Assembly: GCA_015231755.1 (NCBI GenBank)
Contig: JADGAZ010000001.1
Location: forward strand, 62,001 to 126,000
From: Magnetococcales bacterium
Lineage (GTDB): Bacteria; Pseudomonadota; Magnetococcia; Magnetococcales; Magnetaquicoccaceae
Length of the DNA: 64,000 nucleotides
Direction of reading: 5' to 3'
Shown: positions 10,376-18,181 of the stretch, piece by piece
Position numbering within the stretch: position 1 is the stretch's first letter
Layout: the number at the start of each line of letters is the position of its first letter
Notes under the pieces: model-generated
Databases searched by the model: none
What the model saw: the letters and a program-made list of their open reading frames with translations, nothing else
Told to the model about the DNA's origin: nothing
Position numbers and translations under genes: made by a program

Positions 10376-11722
10376 TTAAGGCTCCTTGACCCCGGTGACC
10401 TGGACCGTGAGGGTTCCGGAGGCCAGGGTCACCCGCAGGGTGGTTCCGGGTGGAAAAAGCGTAGCGTCACGCGCGATGGTACCGTGTTCATCTTGGACCA
10501 GGGCGTAACCCCGCGTCAATACGTGCAACGGGGAGATGGCGGTCAGACGTGCGTTCAGCAGTCGGAGGCGGTCCTGGTGATGTTTCAGCCCTTGGCGCGT
10601 CTGGGAGATGAGTCTGGTTTCCAGATGGTGGAGCCGGGTCCCCCGCAACATCAATGGTTTTCCATTCCCCCATCCCGCGAGTCGGGCCGCCAGATGCTCG
10701 GTGGTCTGCCGACGCCTTGCGATCAGACGGTGCAGGGCCAACAGCAGTCGCTGTTGCAGTTCGTCGCAGCGCAGGCGGGCCTGCTCGATGCGGCGGCGGG
10801 GATGCACCAGTCGGGCGCGCAGGGAAGCGAGGCGCTCTTGTCGGGTTTGAATTCGGGCTATGACCACGGCCAGCAGTCGGGTTTGCAGTCCGTTCAGACG
10901 GGTGGCGAGCATGGCCATTTCCGGCATGGCCATTTCAGCGGCGGCGGAGGGAGTCGAGGCCCGGGCGTCCGCCGCCAGATCCGCCAGGGTTACGTCAATT
11001 TCATGACCCACCGCCGAAATCACCGGAATGGGGCAGTGGGCGATGGCCCGCACCACGATTTCGGCGTTGAAGGCGGCCAGATCCTCTGCGGAGCCTCCCC
11101 CGCGACCACACAGGATCACCTCGGCCCGGTCATCTGCGGCCAGTCGTTGCAAAGCCTGCACGATCTCTTCCGGCGCCCCTTCCCCCTGGACGCGGGCATG
11201 GGCCAGGATCAGATGATAGGCGGGAAAACGGCGGTCCAGGGTGCGGGTGATGTCGTGAATGGCCGCCCCGGAAGCCGAGGTCACCACCCCCACCGCCCGG
11301 GGCAGAAACGGCAAGGGCCGCTTGCGACTCACCTCGAATACCCCTTCGGCGGTCAATTTGGCATGCAGGGCCAACAGCTTTTCCCGTTCCCCCCCCGCGC
11401 CATCGGGCCGCAACCCCTCGACCACCCATTGATATTCGCCCCGCGGGGTGTAGACGGAAATCCGCCCCGTGGTCACCACCGCATCCCCGGAGCGGGGCAG
11501 GGTGGGAATGCGCATTCGGGTGGTCTTCCAGATCACCGCCCGAATGCGGGATTGGGCATCCACCAAGGAGAAATAGACATGCCCCGACGGGGCGATCTTC
11601 CAATCCGCGATCTCTCCGCGCACCTGAAGATAGGGATATTCCTCCTCCAGCAGGTCACGGATCTCCTCGTTGAGTTGGGAGACGGTCAGGCAGGTGGCGA
11701 ATCCGGTCACGTTTTTTTCCAC
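10376..11722 (-). CDS. xseA: exodeoxyribonuclease VII large subunit
   Basis: 448 aa, normal length. N-terminal OB-fold DNA-binding domain (YTVSQLN-like LTVSQLNEEIRDLLEEEYP, then VRGEIADWK), catalytic domain with TSASGAAIHDITRTL, RGGGSAEDLAAFN and AVGHEIDVTLADLAAD, followed by a coiled-coil region that binds XseB. ExoVII acts processively on single-stranded DNA from both ends in repair. The start is GTG at 11722, six bases after the stop of the upstream TOPRIM gene, so it may be translated from the same message as that accessory pair. Confidence 0.96.
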   Translation of the reverse strand: MEKNVTGFATCLTVSQLNEEIRDLLEEEYPYLQVRGEIADWKIAPSGHVYFSLVDAQSRIRAVIWKTTRMRIPTLPRSGDAVVTTGRISVYTPRGEYQWVVEGLRPDGAGGEREKLLALHAKLTAEGVFEVSRKRPLPFLPRAVGVVTSASGAAIHDITRTLDRRFPAYHLILAHARVQGEGAPEEIVQALQRLAADDRAEVILCGRGGGSAEDLAAFNAEIVVRAIAHCPIPVISAVGHEIDVTLADLAADARASTPSAAAEMAMPEMAMLATRLNGLQTRLLAVVIARIQTRQERLASLRARLVHPRRRIEQARLRCDELQQRLLLALHRLIARRRQTTEHLAARLAGWGNGKPLMLRGTRLHHLETRLISQTRQGLKHHQDRLRLLNARLTAISPLHVLTRGYALVQDEHGTIARDATLFPPGTTLRVTLASGTLTVQVTGVKEP

Positions 11723-11728
11723 ACGGTT

Positions 11729-12388
11729 TCAGCTCTCATCGTCGAACAATTGGCGCAGCCATTTTGAAAAAGTCTGGGCCGTGGGGGTGTCGGGTTGCAA
11801 GGCGTGTTGGGTGATGGAACGGCCCAAGGGGGAACCCGGCTCCTTTTGCCAAGCCAGATAGGTGTGAATTTCGGCTTTGCGGCGATGAATGGGGTTGAAG
11901 CGTGCGATTTCTTGCGTTTCTGCCAGAGTCACGCACGCTTGCGCCAGTTGGATCGCGTCGTGAGGTGCCATTTCCAGCAAAAAATCTTCGAGTCGGCCGG
12001 GGTCTGCGTTGTTGGGCATGATCCAGATGCCCAGCCTGGGCAGCTCCGCAGTGGTGAGGATGGTGCCATCGGGGCCCGGTTTTTCCGGTATGGTATACGC
12101 TCCAAGATCCATGAGTTTCTGGATCTCTTGCCAGCGAAAATCCGCCGCTGCCTCGTCGGCATCCAGCACCAGACCGATTTTGTGTTTTGATTTATGAATC
12201 GGACTCTCCGTAGGAGCCCGAAGCAGACCATCCGCATACTCCAGAACTTGTGTGTCGCTGCCGCATTCATGGATGCCGAACGTTTGGGGAATTTTGAAAT
12301 GAGCGCACAAGGCCATGATTACATGACAATCATTGGTCCCTTCGACAAGCAGCACCTGGGCGCCTTTGTGTGTGCAGGGATCCCCCAT
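11729..12388 (-). CDS. TOPRIM-domain protein (DUF3226/DUF4435-like), partner of the upstream AAA ATPase
   Basis: 219 aa from ATG 12388, which overlaps the upstream ATPase stop by one base (TGATG), so the two are translationally coupled. The TOPRIM signature is complete: the conserved glutamate in LLVEGTND (E16) and the DxD pair in LVLDADE (D76, D78), residues that bind Mg2+ in OLD nucleases, primases and topoisomerases. The fold and size suit the DUF3226 family, related to the TOPRIM partner of PARIS (DUF4435). G+C looks intermediate between the AT-rich ATPase and its host. Probable role, by inference: nuclease effector of an ATPase-gated defence module. It reads into xseA after six bases. 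Confidence 0.75.
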   Translation of the reverse strand: MGDPCTHKGAQVLLVEGTNDCHVIMALCAHFKIPQTFGIHECGSDTQVLEYADGLLRAPTESPIHKSKHKIGLVLDADEAAADFRWQEIQKLMDLGAYTIPEKPGPDGTILTTAELPRLGIWIMPNNADPGRLEDFLLEMAPHDAIQLAQACVTLAETQEIARFNPIHRRKAEIHTYLAWQKEPGSPLGRSITQHALQPDTPTAQTFSKWLRQLFDDES

Positions 12389-13470
12389 CAACGCATCTCC
12401 ACCTGGGATTTCAAGGCGTTGCCGAGGGTCTTCAAAGAATAGGGCATGACCTTGGCCCCTTCTTCCGGATCGGCATCCAGGCGAAAGAAGGCGCCTTCCT
12501 CGGGATTTTCCAGCCAAGCCTCATGAAATCCCGCGATGCAGTCTTTGCTGTGGGTGGTGGCGAAGACCTGGATGTTCAATTGCTGGGATAGATGGAAGAT
12601 GATTTTCCATAATTTGGGGTGGACAGACCAGTGGAGACCGTTTTCGGCTTCGTCGATCAACAGAACACCCTCTTTTGCATTGACCATGGCCAGAATGATA
12701 TGCAGGATTCTGACTGCGCCATCACCGAGGCTTTTCAGGGGGATTCTGTCATAGGAATGACCAATCCGGACGGCAGGTATTCTTCTGTCTTCCAGGTCTG
12801 TTGTAACAGAAAAAGTCAGGCCTGTTATTTGATCGTTGATAAAATTGAGAGCTTGAATGACGTGTTCTTCAAGTGGGGTCAGGGTGATTTCATCCCACAG
12901 GCGAGCGGTGATATTCTTGTCAAGAAAGCCGTATGAATCCAAATGATGCAATTTTTGACTGTAACCGTAACCGTCTCTTGCATAAATGGGTTGCCCTTTA
13001 TTCTTCGATTGGTTGATCGGGGATATGGGATTGAATTTTCCTTCACGACTGGACATGAGAAAGATATAATCTTCATTGTCTGATGTGATGAAGATCTGAT
13101 TGTTTTTTTCGATTGTTTTTCTTGTGCAGATTTGGAGCAGGTTTGTTTGATCTGCCTTTCCAATTTGAATGCCATCTTCAGACGTGGGGGGAAAGGCGCG
13201 TCCTCTGAAAAGGTGTCTGAACGGGTTGTTCTTCAGGCCGTTTTCCAGATCCAGGTAATCTGCCTGATTGGGGTATTTGTCTTCATTTCTTGAGGCGATC
13301 AAGTCGGCCAACAACCGCTGATGGCCGTTTCCAAAGTAGATGTTCAACGCCTCCAGCAGACAACTCTTTCCGCTGCCATTTTTTCCGGAGAACAGATTGA
13401 CCATCCCCAATCGTTTGATTTTGAGTTCACGAAACAGCCTGAAATTGGCAATATAGAGCGAGTCCAACAT
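12388..13470 (-). CDS. AAA_21/AAA_15-type ABC-like ATPase (OLD-family N-terminal-like)
   Basis: 360 aa. N-terminal ILxxYIANFRxF-type strand then Walker A GKNGSGKS (residues 29-36), signature-like LKSLGDGAVRIL in the second half, Walker B GVLLIDEAENGLHW (about 268-281) and His-switch FATTHSKDC (H307). This is the SMC/OLD-like ATPase fold found alone or with TOPRIM or HNH partners in defence systems. The gene is unusually AT-rich: 13081-13140 has 21 G or C of 60 bases, while neighbouring genes are clearly GC-rich. That suggests recent transfer. It starts 14 bases after the acetolactate synthase stop, with GAGG as ribosome binding site, and couples to the TOPRIM gene. Confidence 0.85.
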   Translation of the reverse strand: MLDSLYIANFRLFRELKIKRLGMVNLFSGKNGSGKSCLLEALNIYFGNGHQRLLADLIASRNEDKYPNQADYLDLENGLKNNPFRHLFRGRAFPPTSEDGIQIGKADQTNLLQICTRKTIEKNNQIFITSDNEDYIFLMSSREGKFNPISPINQSKNKGQPIYARDGYGYSQKLHHLDSYGFLDKNITARLWDEITLTPLEEHVIQALNFINDQITGLTFSVTTDLEDRRIPAVRIGHSYDRIPLKSLGDGAVRILHIILAMVNAKEGVLLIDEAENGLHWSVHPKLWKIIFHLSQQLNIQVFATTHSKDCIAGFHEAWLENPEEGAFFRLDADPEEGAKVMPYSLKTLGNALKSQVEMR

Positions 13471-13484
13471 TTTTTTTCCTCACT

Positions 13485-15176
13485 TCAAACGCGTTGCGGC
13501 ATCAGGCAGCTTTTGGCCTGCAACTCTTCGGTCAGCACGCGGATGTTTTCCGTGTAGTCCACCGGCACATCGATCAAGTGGACCCCACCCGACGCCAGAC
13601 AGGTTTGCAGCAGGGGAAAGAGTTCGTCGGCGGTCATGACCCGGTGGCCGTGGGCGCCGTAGCTTTGGGCGTAGAGCACGAAGTCGGGATTGGAGAAATT
13701 CAGGCCGTAATCCGGCAGTCCCATGCTTTCTTGTTTCCAGCGGATCATGCCGTAGGCGTCGTCCCGCAGGATCAGGATCACCAGATCCTGTTTCAGGCGG
13801 ACGGCGGTTTCCATTTCCTGGGAGTTCATCATGAAGCCGCCGTCGCCGCACACCGCCACCACCTTGCGTTCCGGGTGGACCATCTTGGCCGCGATGGCCG
13901 AGGGCAGACCCGTGCCCATGCTGGCCAGGGCGTTGTCGAGCAGCACCGTGTTTTGCTGATGGGCCGGATAGTTGCGAGCGATCCAGAGTTTGTACATGCC
14001 GTTGTCCAGCGCCAGAATGCCGTCACTGGGCATGGCGCGGCGCAGATCTCGCACCACCCGTTGGGGCAGGAGGGGGTAGTTGTTCGCATCGCCCCGGTCC
14101 AAGACGTGTTGGGCGTGATCCGCGCCCACTTGATGAAAATAGGAAAAATCCCACTCCGGGGAGGGAATCAACAAGCGGGTCAACGCCTCGATGCCCCGGG
14201 AAATGTCGCCCACCACCTCCAGTCCCGGGAAATAGACATCATCGATCTGGGCGGCGGTGAAGTTGATGTGGATCACATCCGCCGAGCCGTCGTGTCCCAT
14301 GATGGCCGGGGGTTTTTCGGTGACATCGTGGCCCACGGCGATGATCAGGTCGGCCCAGTCGATGGCGCAGTGGAGATAATCCCCGTCGGTGAGGGCGGCG
14401 GTGCCCAGATAGCCGGGACGGCTTTCGTCCACCACACCCTTGCCCATCTGGGTGGAGACGAAGGGAATGCCGGTCTTGTCCACAAAGGCGGTGAGGCTGG
14501 CGGAGACCTGTTTGCGATTGGCGCCGGCGGCGATCAGCAACAAGGGACGTTTGGCCATGGCGATGCGTTCGGCGGCGGCGATGATCGCTTCGGGATCCGG
14601 GGCGGCGCGCCGTGAGGTGACCTTGCGCAAGGGGGTGGCTTCGGTGTATTCCCTGGCGATGTCTTCGGGCAGTTCCAGATGGGTGGCGCCGGGTCGTTCC
14701 TCTTCGGCCCGCTTGAAGGCCTCCCGCACCAACGAGGGAATCTTGTCCGCCGAGGGGATCTGTTCGGCCAATTTGGTGATGGGGCGCATGGTGCCCACCA
14801 CGTCGATGATCTGAAAGCGGCCCTGTTTGCTTTTTTTGATGGGTTTTTGTCCGGTGATGGCCACCAGTGGCATGCCGCCGAGCTGGGCATAGGCCACGCC
14901 GGTGATCAGATTGGTGGCTCCCGGCCCCAGGGTGGAGAGTACCACCCCTGCCTTGCCGGTCAAACGTCCGAAGGTGGCCGCCATGAAGGCCGCCGCCTGT
15001 TCGTGACGGGTGAGTACCAGTTCGATGGACGAGGCGCGCAACGATTCCAAAAGATCCAGGTTCTCTTCTCCCGGCACACCAAAGATGCGTTCCACACCTT
15101 CGGCCTCCAGACACTGGACAAACAGATCGGCGGCCTTGATGGACTCTTTTTTGGAGGATTGGTCGGGTTGGGACAT
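13485..15176 (-). CDS. acetolactate synthase, catabolic AlsS/IlvB-like large subunit
   Basis: 563 aa ThDP enzyme with the three-domain pyruvate decarboxylase fold. The catalytic glutamate lies in the segment RHEQAAAFMAATFGRLTGK near residue 60, STLGPGATNLITG follows, and the ThDP/Mg motif GDGGFMMNSQEMETAVR is in the C-terminal third, followed by DDAYGMIRWKQ. It should condense two pyruvates into 2-acetolactate. No small regulatory subunit (ilvN) lies next to it and the sequence looks closest to the AlsS-type, so either an acetoin-type or a biosynthetic role is possible. It heads the minus-strand run and diverges from ubiX. Confidence 0.85.
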   Translation of the reverse strand: MSQPDQSSKKESIKAADLFVQCLEAEGVERIFGVPGEENLDLLESLRASSIELVLTRHEQAAAFMAATFGRLTGKAGVVLSTLGPGATNLITGVAYAQLGGMPLVAITGQKPIKKSKQGRFQIIDVVGTMRPITKLAEQIPSADKIPSLVREAFKRAEEERPGATHLELPEDIAREYTEATPLRKVTSRRAAPDPEAIIAAAERIAMAKRPLLLIAAGANRKQVSASLTAFVDKTGIPFVSTQMGKGVVDESRPGYLGTAALTDGDYLHCAIDWADLIIAVGHDVTEKPPAIMGHDGSADVIHINFTAAQIDDVYFPGLEVVGDISRGIEALTRLLIPSPEWDFSYFHQVGADHAQHVLDRGDANNYPLLPQRVVRDLRRAMPSDGILALDNGMYKLWIARNYPAHQQNTVLLDNALASMGTGLPSAIAAKMVHPERKVVAVCGDGGFMMNSQEMETAVRLKQDLVILILRDDAYGMIRWKQESMGLPDYGLNFSNPDFVLYAQSYGAHGHRVMTADELFPLLQTCLASGGVHLIDVPVDYTENIRVLTEELQAKSCLMPQRV

Positions 15177-15251
15177 GGGAGTTCTCCAAAGTTGGCGGGG
15201 TGGATGGCATCAGTGTATACGAATCGTTGGATCCATGAGAAGTCTATTCCT

Positions 15252-15866
15252 GTGACCCTGGCCATGACCGGGGCTTCCGGCGCGCCTTACGGGTTGCGGC
15301 TGTTGGCGCGGCTGTTGGCCGCCGGGTACCGGGTGGATCTGCTGATCTCGGACGCGGGGCGGGAGGTGATTCGTCAGGAGTGCGCTCTGGAGTTGCCGGA
15401 GCATGGCCCGGAGTGGACCAAGAGGCTTGCGGATTACCTGAACCGGGAAACCGGATCGGCGCTTTCGTTGGAGGGACTGCGCCATTATGCCAGAAACGAC
15501 TGGTATGCCCCCATGGCCTCGGGTTCCACCGGTCCCAGGGCCATGGTGGTGTGTCCGTGTTCCATGGGTTCGCTGGCGGCCATGGCGCGGGGACTTTCGG
15601 ACAACCTGATCGAACGGGCCGCCGACGTGGCCTTGAAAGAAGGATGGCCTGTGATCCTGGTCCCCCGGGAAACCCCGCTGTCGGTGATCCATTTGGAAAA
15701 CTTGCTGACCCTGGCCCGGGCCGGAGCGGTGATCCTGCCGGCGGCGCCCGGATTTTATCATGTACCGGAAAGCGTGGGACAACTGGTGGATTTTGTGGTG
15801 GATCGGATCTTGGTCCGACTCGGGGTGCCGGTGGAGCCAAATCCCAATGGATGGTCCAGCAGGTAG
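15252..15866 (+). CDS. ubiX: UbiX flavin prenyltransferase
   Basis: 204 aa from GTG 15252 (VTLAMTGASGAPYGLRLL), preceded by GAGAAG; an ATG at 15204 would add 16 residues that are not family-like and overlap the divergent upstream region. UbiX prenylates FMN with dimethylallyl phosphate to make the prenyl-FMN cofactor of the UbiD decarboxylase in ubiquinone synthesis. Seen: the N-terminal FMN-binding GASGAPYG, VVCPCSMGSLAAMARGLSDNLIERAADV and LVPRETPLSVIHLENL, all hallmarks. It opens a run of quinone genes (ubiU, ubiV, ubiK). Confidence 0.92.
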   Translation: MTLAMTGASGAPYGLRLLARLLAAGYRVDLLISDAGREVIRQECALELPEHGPEWTKRLADYLNRETGSALSLEGLRHYARNDWYAPMASGSTGPRAMVVCPCSMGSLAAMARGLSDNLIERAADVALKEGWPVILVPRETPLSVIHLENLLTLARAGAVILPAAPGFYHVPESVGQLVDFVVDRILVRLGVPVEPNPNGWSSR

Positions 15867-15989
15867 ACCGATGGTGATTTCAGTGTGTTTTTGTTGCAGG
15901 AAGGTTTGATTCCCCGCGCTTCGGTGGTAAACTGACCCTTACCTTGTGATCCACACACGACAAACATTTCCGGGTTTGCGAGAGTCATC

Positions 15990-16994
15990 ATGAAGAAAGT
16001 GGAAGTCCTGGCCCCGGCTGGCAATCTCCCCTCGTTGCGGGCGGCTGTGGACAATGGCGCGGATGCGGTCTATTTCGGCTTTCGCGATGCCACCAACGCC
16101 CGCAATTTCGAGGGGCTGAATTTTTCCGAAAGCGAGGCGGTCCAGGGCATCGACTACGCCCGGCGTCACGGAGTCAAGGCCAATGTGGTCTTGAACACCT
16201 TTCCCCAGGTCAACGATCCGTCCCCTTGGTACCGGGCCGTGGACGCCGCCGCGCGCCTCAAGGCCGATGCCATCATTCTGGCCAACGCCGCCTTGCTGCG
16301 CTACTGCCGGGAACGCCATCCCCAGTTGCCGATTCATCTTTCGGTGCAGGCTTCCGCCAGCAATGCCGAGGCGATCCGGTTTTATCAGCGCCATTTCAAC
16401 ATCGCCCGGGTGATCCTGCCCCGGGTGCTGACCGCTCCGGAAATCCGCGCCCTCCACGAAAAAATCGATGTGGAACTGGAAGTGTTCGCCTTTGGCGGCC
16501 TGTGTGTCATGGCCGAGGGGCGCTGTCATCTCTCCTCGTTCGTCACCGGGGTGTCACCCAATATCGAGGGGGTCTGCTCCCCGGCGCGGGCGGTCCGGTT
16601 TGAAAATACCGATGGCAAGTTGCGTACCCGTCTGGGTGGGGCGTTGATCGCCGAATACGCCGAAGGGGAGGACGCCGCCTATCCCACCATCTGCAAGGGG
16701 CGCTTCGAGGCCAACGATCGGGTCTATCATGTGATGGAAGAGCCGGGATCGTTGAACATTCTGGAAATCTTGCCCCAGGTGATCGAGGCCGGGGTCTCTT
16801 CTTTGAAGATCGAAGGACGGCAGCGCACCAAGTCCTATGTGGGCACGGTGACCAAGATTTTGCGGCAGGCGGTGGACGCCTACTATGAGGCGCCCGGGGC
16901 CTACCGGGCCAAACCGGCTTGGCTGCGCGCCCTGAACGCCACGTCCGAGGGCGCCACCCATACCCTGGGCACCTATGAGGAGAGCTGGCAATAA
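15990..16994 (+). CDS. ubiU: O2-independent ubiquinone hydroxylase subunit UbiU (U32 peptidase family)
   Basis: 334 aa U32-family protein. UbiU with UbiV forms a heterodimer that hydroxylates ubiquinone precursors without oxygen, using prephenate. Four cysteines suited to a [4Fe-4S] cluster are present: FGGLC, GRC, EGVC and PTIC, spaced as in UbiU and not as in the YhbU or RlhA proteases. N-terminal VLAPAGNLPSLRAAVDNGADAVYFG is typical. The UbiV start overlaps its stop by one base (TAATG). UbiT, the third known member of the anaerobic pathway, is not in this window. Confidence 0.92.
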   Translation: MKKVEVLAPAGNLPSLRAAVDNGADAVYFGFRDATNARNFEGLNFSESEAVQGIDYARRHGVKANVVLNTFPQVNDPSPWYRAVDAAARLKADAIILANAALLRYCRERHPQLPIHLSVQASASNAEAIRFYQRHFNIARVILPRVLTAPEIRALHEKIDVELEVFAFGGLCVMAEGRCHLSSFVTGVSPNIEGVCSPARAVRFENTDGKLRTRLGGALIAEYAEGEDAAYPTICKGRFEANDRVYHVMEEPGSLNILEILPQVIEAGVSSLKIEGRQRTKSYVGTVTKILRQAVDAYYEAPGAYRAKPAWLRALNATSEGATHTLGTYEESWQ

Positions 16995-17899
16995 TGAAAA
17001 TCTCCATGGGTCCGGTGCTGTTCGAGTGGGGACGGGCGGCATTGAAGGATTTCTACCGCCGCATGGCCTTCGAGACGGCGGCGGATGTGCTGTATCTGGG
17101 GGAGGTGGTCTGCTCCAAGCGTCAGGGGATCCATCTGGACGAGCTGGAACCTCTGGTGCGGGAGTTGGCCCCATCGGGCAAGGAGTTGGTGGTCTCCACC
17201 CTGGGTCTGGTGATGAGCGACGAGGAGCAGGAAAATCTGCACCGTCTCAAGGATCTGGCCGTGGGGATGGGGCTGAAGCTCGAAGCCAACGACATGGCCG
17301 GAATCGGCGTGGGCGAAGGGCATGCCCTGGTGGCCGGACCCCATGTGAATGTCTACAATCCCGCCACCCTCGACTTTTTGCAAGAGGTCGGGGTGGTGCG
17401 GATGGTGTTTCCGGTGGAACTGCCCGCCGATTCCATTGCCGGCATCATCCAGGCGCCCCGGGCCAGACCGGTGGAGTTCGAGGTGTTCGCCCATGGCCGG
17501 CTGCCGTTGACCTTTTCCGCCCGTTGTTACACGGCGCGGGCCTTTCGTCTTTCCAAGGCGAACTGTCAGTACAAGTGTGGGGATTTTCCCGATGGCCTGA
17601 TCACCCGTACCCAGGAGGGGGAAGGTCTGCTCTCCATGAACGGCATTCAAACCATGTCGGAAAAGGTCCACACCCTCATCGGCGAGGTTGCGCGTCTTGA
17701 GGCGTTGGGCGTCGATCTGGTGAGGCTCTCCCCGCAAAGCCGGTTCATGCCCGAGATCGTGGCGGTCTGGCGCGATACGGTGGACAGGCGCCTCTCCCCC
17801 GAGGAGGGATTGGCGAAGCTGGCGGAGTTCAATGGCGGGGAGCCGTTTTGCAACGGCTATTTCCACAACAAACCGGGTATGAGTTATCATCGCCCCTGA
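16994..17899 (+). CDS. ubiV: O2-independent ubiquinone hydroxylase subunit UbiV (U32 peptidase family)
   Basis: 301 aa. Partner of UbiU. The four cluster cysteines are seen at GEVVC (about residue 37), ARC, NCQYKC in the C-terminal half, matching the UbiV pattern of one early and three late cysteines. The product is cytosolic. Its ATG overlaps the ubiU stop by one base, which fits the obligate heterodimer. ubiK follows 18 bases downstream. Having both subunits implies that the organism can make ubiquinone under anoxic or microoxic conditions. Confidence 0.92.
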   Translation: MKISMGPVLFEWGRAALKDFYRRMAFETAADVLYLGEVVCSKRQGIHLDELEPLVRELAPSGKELVVSTLGLVMSDEEQENLHRLKDLAVGMGLKLEANDMAGIGVGEGHALVAGPHVNVYNPATLDFLQEVGVVRMVFPVELPADSIAGIIQAPRARPVEFEVFAHGRLPLTFSARCYTARAFRLSKANCQYKCGDFPDGLITRTQEGEGLLSMNGIQTMSEKVHTLIGEVARLEALGVDLVRLSPQSRFMPEIVAVWRDTVDRRLSPEEGLAKLAEFNGGEPFCNGYFHNKPGMSYHRP

Positions 17900-17917
17900 T
17901 CTTTTTGGAGACGACAC

Positions 17918-18181
17918 ATGCAAATCGACAACGCGATTTTGGATCAGATCACCCAGAACGTCATGGGGGTGTTCAACCGGGTGGGGGAGACCCGCGAAGA
18001 GCTGAAACGCAAGGCTCAGGACATGGTGCGGGAAGGGGTGGAGCATTTCGATCTGGTGACCCGTGAAGAGTTCAACGTGGTCAACGAGATGTTGAGTGAG
18101 GCGCGCATCCGGGCCGAGGCGTTGGAAAAGCGGGTGGGTGAGCTGGAAGAGGCCCTGGCCCGACTGGGTGAGCCCACATGA
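17918..18181 (+). CDS. ubiK: ubiquinone biosynthesis accessory factor UbiK (BMFP family)
   Basis: 87 aa. The product begins with an amphipathic N-terminal helix (MQIDNAILDQITQNVMGVFN) and ends with a coiled coil rich in Glu and Leu (ALEKRVGELEEALARLG), the signature of the BMFP/YqiC family. In E. coli UbiK trimerises through the coiled coil, binds lipids, and assists the soluble Ubi complex under aerobic conditions. The placement directly behind ubiX-ubiU-ubiV supports the call. Its TGA overlaps the ATG of the next gene as ATGA. Confidence 0.88.
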   Translation: MQIDNAILDQITQNVMGVFNRVGETREELKRKAQDMVREGVEHFDLVTREEFNVVNEMLSEARIRAEALEKRVGELEEALARLGEPT

